Source of the DNA: Phycisphaerales bacterium
GTDB lineage: Bacteria; Planctomycetota; Phycisphaerae; UBA1845
Length of the DNA: 5,403 nt
NCBI GenBank assembly: GCA_030612785.1
Contig: JAUWNF010000279.1
Span: 1-5,403 of the forward strand
Direction: 5' to 3'
Shown here: positions 5,034 through 5,403 of the stretch, piece after piece
Layout: every line of letters begins with the position of its first letter
How positions within the stretch are numbered: the first letter of the stretch is position 1
Made by a program: the position numbers and the translations under genes
The notes under the pieces: model-generated
Database searches by the model: none
The model's input: only the letters and a program-made list of their open reading frames with translations
Told to the model about the DNA's origin: nothing

Positions 5034-5403
5034 ATGAACAGGTGGCACCGTTCACGCAAACCCGGTGCGCCGGGGCAGACACCGACAGGCGGCACCACGG
5101 CTTTTACTCTGGTGGAGATGCTCATCGTCATCGTGCTGGTCGCCATCGCCGCCACGCTGGCCATGCCCATGTTGGCCGACACCGATGCCACGCGCCTGCA
5201 AGCGGCGGCCAGACTCCTCCTGGCCGACCTGTCATTCGCCCAGATCGAGTCCATCACCCACGCCAACGACCCCTGTGTGGTCACCTTCGACCAGGCGAAC
5301 GCCTCCTACACCATTGCGAAAAGCTCGGACCCGGCGACCCCGATCAACGATCCGATCACCAACCAGCCATACGTAACGCAGTTCGGGGTCGGCCGCGCGG
5401 CGG
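5034..5403 (+). CDS. GspH/FimT-like pseudopilin (partial, runs off right edge)
   Basis: From ATG at 5034, 123 codons are open to the window end. A 23-residue basic leader (MNRWHRSRKPGAPG...GGTTA) precedes the prepilin motif FTLVEMLIVIVLVAIAATLA, with cleavage expected after Ala23 and Glu at mature position 5. The next part, MPMLADTDATRLQAAARLLL, ADLSFAQIESITHANDPCVV and TFDQANASYTI, matches the usual GspH/FimT layout: a long helix with ARLL.DL..AQ.E, followed by a first beta strand. GspH-type pseudopilins are minor components of the secretion pseudopilus or type IV pilus. It is transcribed away from the GspI/J/K-like genes, with 146-158 bases between the divergent starts. No Shine-Dalgarno sequence is visible. 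The frame is open a little upstream, but ATG 5034 is the only good start. The C-terminal half is outside the window. Confidence 0.85.
   Translation, partial: MNRWHRSRKPGAPGQTPTGGTTAFTLVEMLIVIVLVAIAATLAMPMLADTDATRLQAAARLLLADLSFAQIESITHANDPCVVTFDQANASYTIAKSSDPATPINDPITNQPYVTQFGVGRAA

Overview
The window looks like chromosomal DNA of a GC-rich, Gram-negative-type bacterium, most likely a member of the Planctomycetota. That assignment is inference. It rests on the cluster of minor pseudopilins with Asp-rich loops, a LamG domain fused to a pilin-like protein, an imperfect palindrome of the TGGCACGGGT...ACCCGTGCCA kind, and a degenerate heptanucleotide repeat (ACTCAGG/ACTGAGG/ACTCAGC) inside a coding region. 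No marker gene fixes the phylum.

Left part (1-2210): the 5' end of an unrecognised gene runs off the left edge on the minus strand (start near 143). It is divergent from mutL, which occupies 276-2210 on the plus strand. MutL carries all GHL ATPase motifs, a Pro/Arg-rich linker and a C-terminal domain of the endonuclease type (DQHA..E, ACKAAV, CPHGRP, plus a QRLLLP clamp-binding-like motif). It would therefore be the nicking enzyme of a MutH-independent mismatch repair system.

Right part (2254-5403): a set of type II secretion / type IV pilus-like minor pseudopilins converges on mutL. In transcription order on the minus strand these are a PilV/GspI-like protein (4384-4875), a PilW/GspJ-like protein (3593-4213) and a PilX/GspK-like protein (2456-3580) whose distal half is a LamG (concanavalin A-like) domain. 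A GspH/FimT-like pseudopilin starts divergently at 5034 and runs off the right edge. In the known T2SS/T4P systems such minor pseudopilins (H, I, J, K) form the tip complex that primes the pseudopilus. By inference this locus encodes such a tip, with the LamG domain displayed at its end.

Four points stand out. The LamG segment (about 2520-3060) is near 50% GC by hand count, against about 70% in the immediately flanking parts of the same gene, so the domain looks imported. The same gene seems to have lost its last ~65 codons to one or two single-base frameshifts just after 2462. A ~136-bp nested palindrome sits between the GspI-like and GspJ-like genes, next to the GspJ-like start. MutL has Asn in place of the last Glu of the DQHA(X)2E(X)4E motif. 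I saw no rRNA, tRNA, CRISPR array, insertion sequence or integrase.
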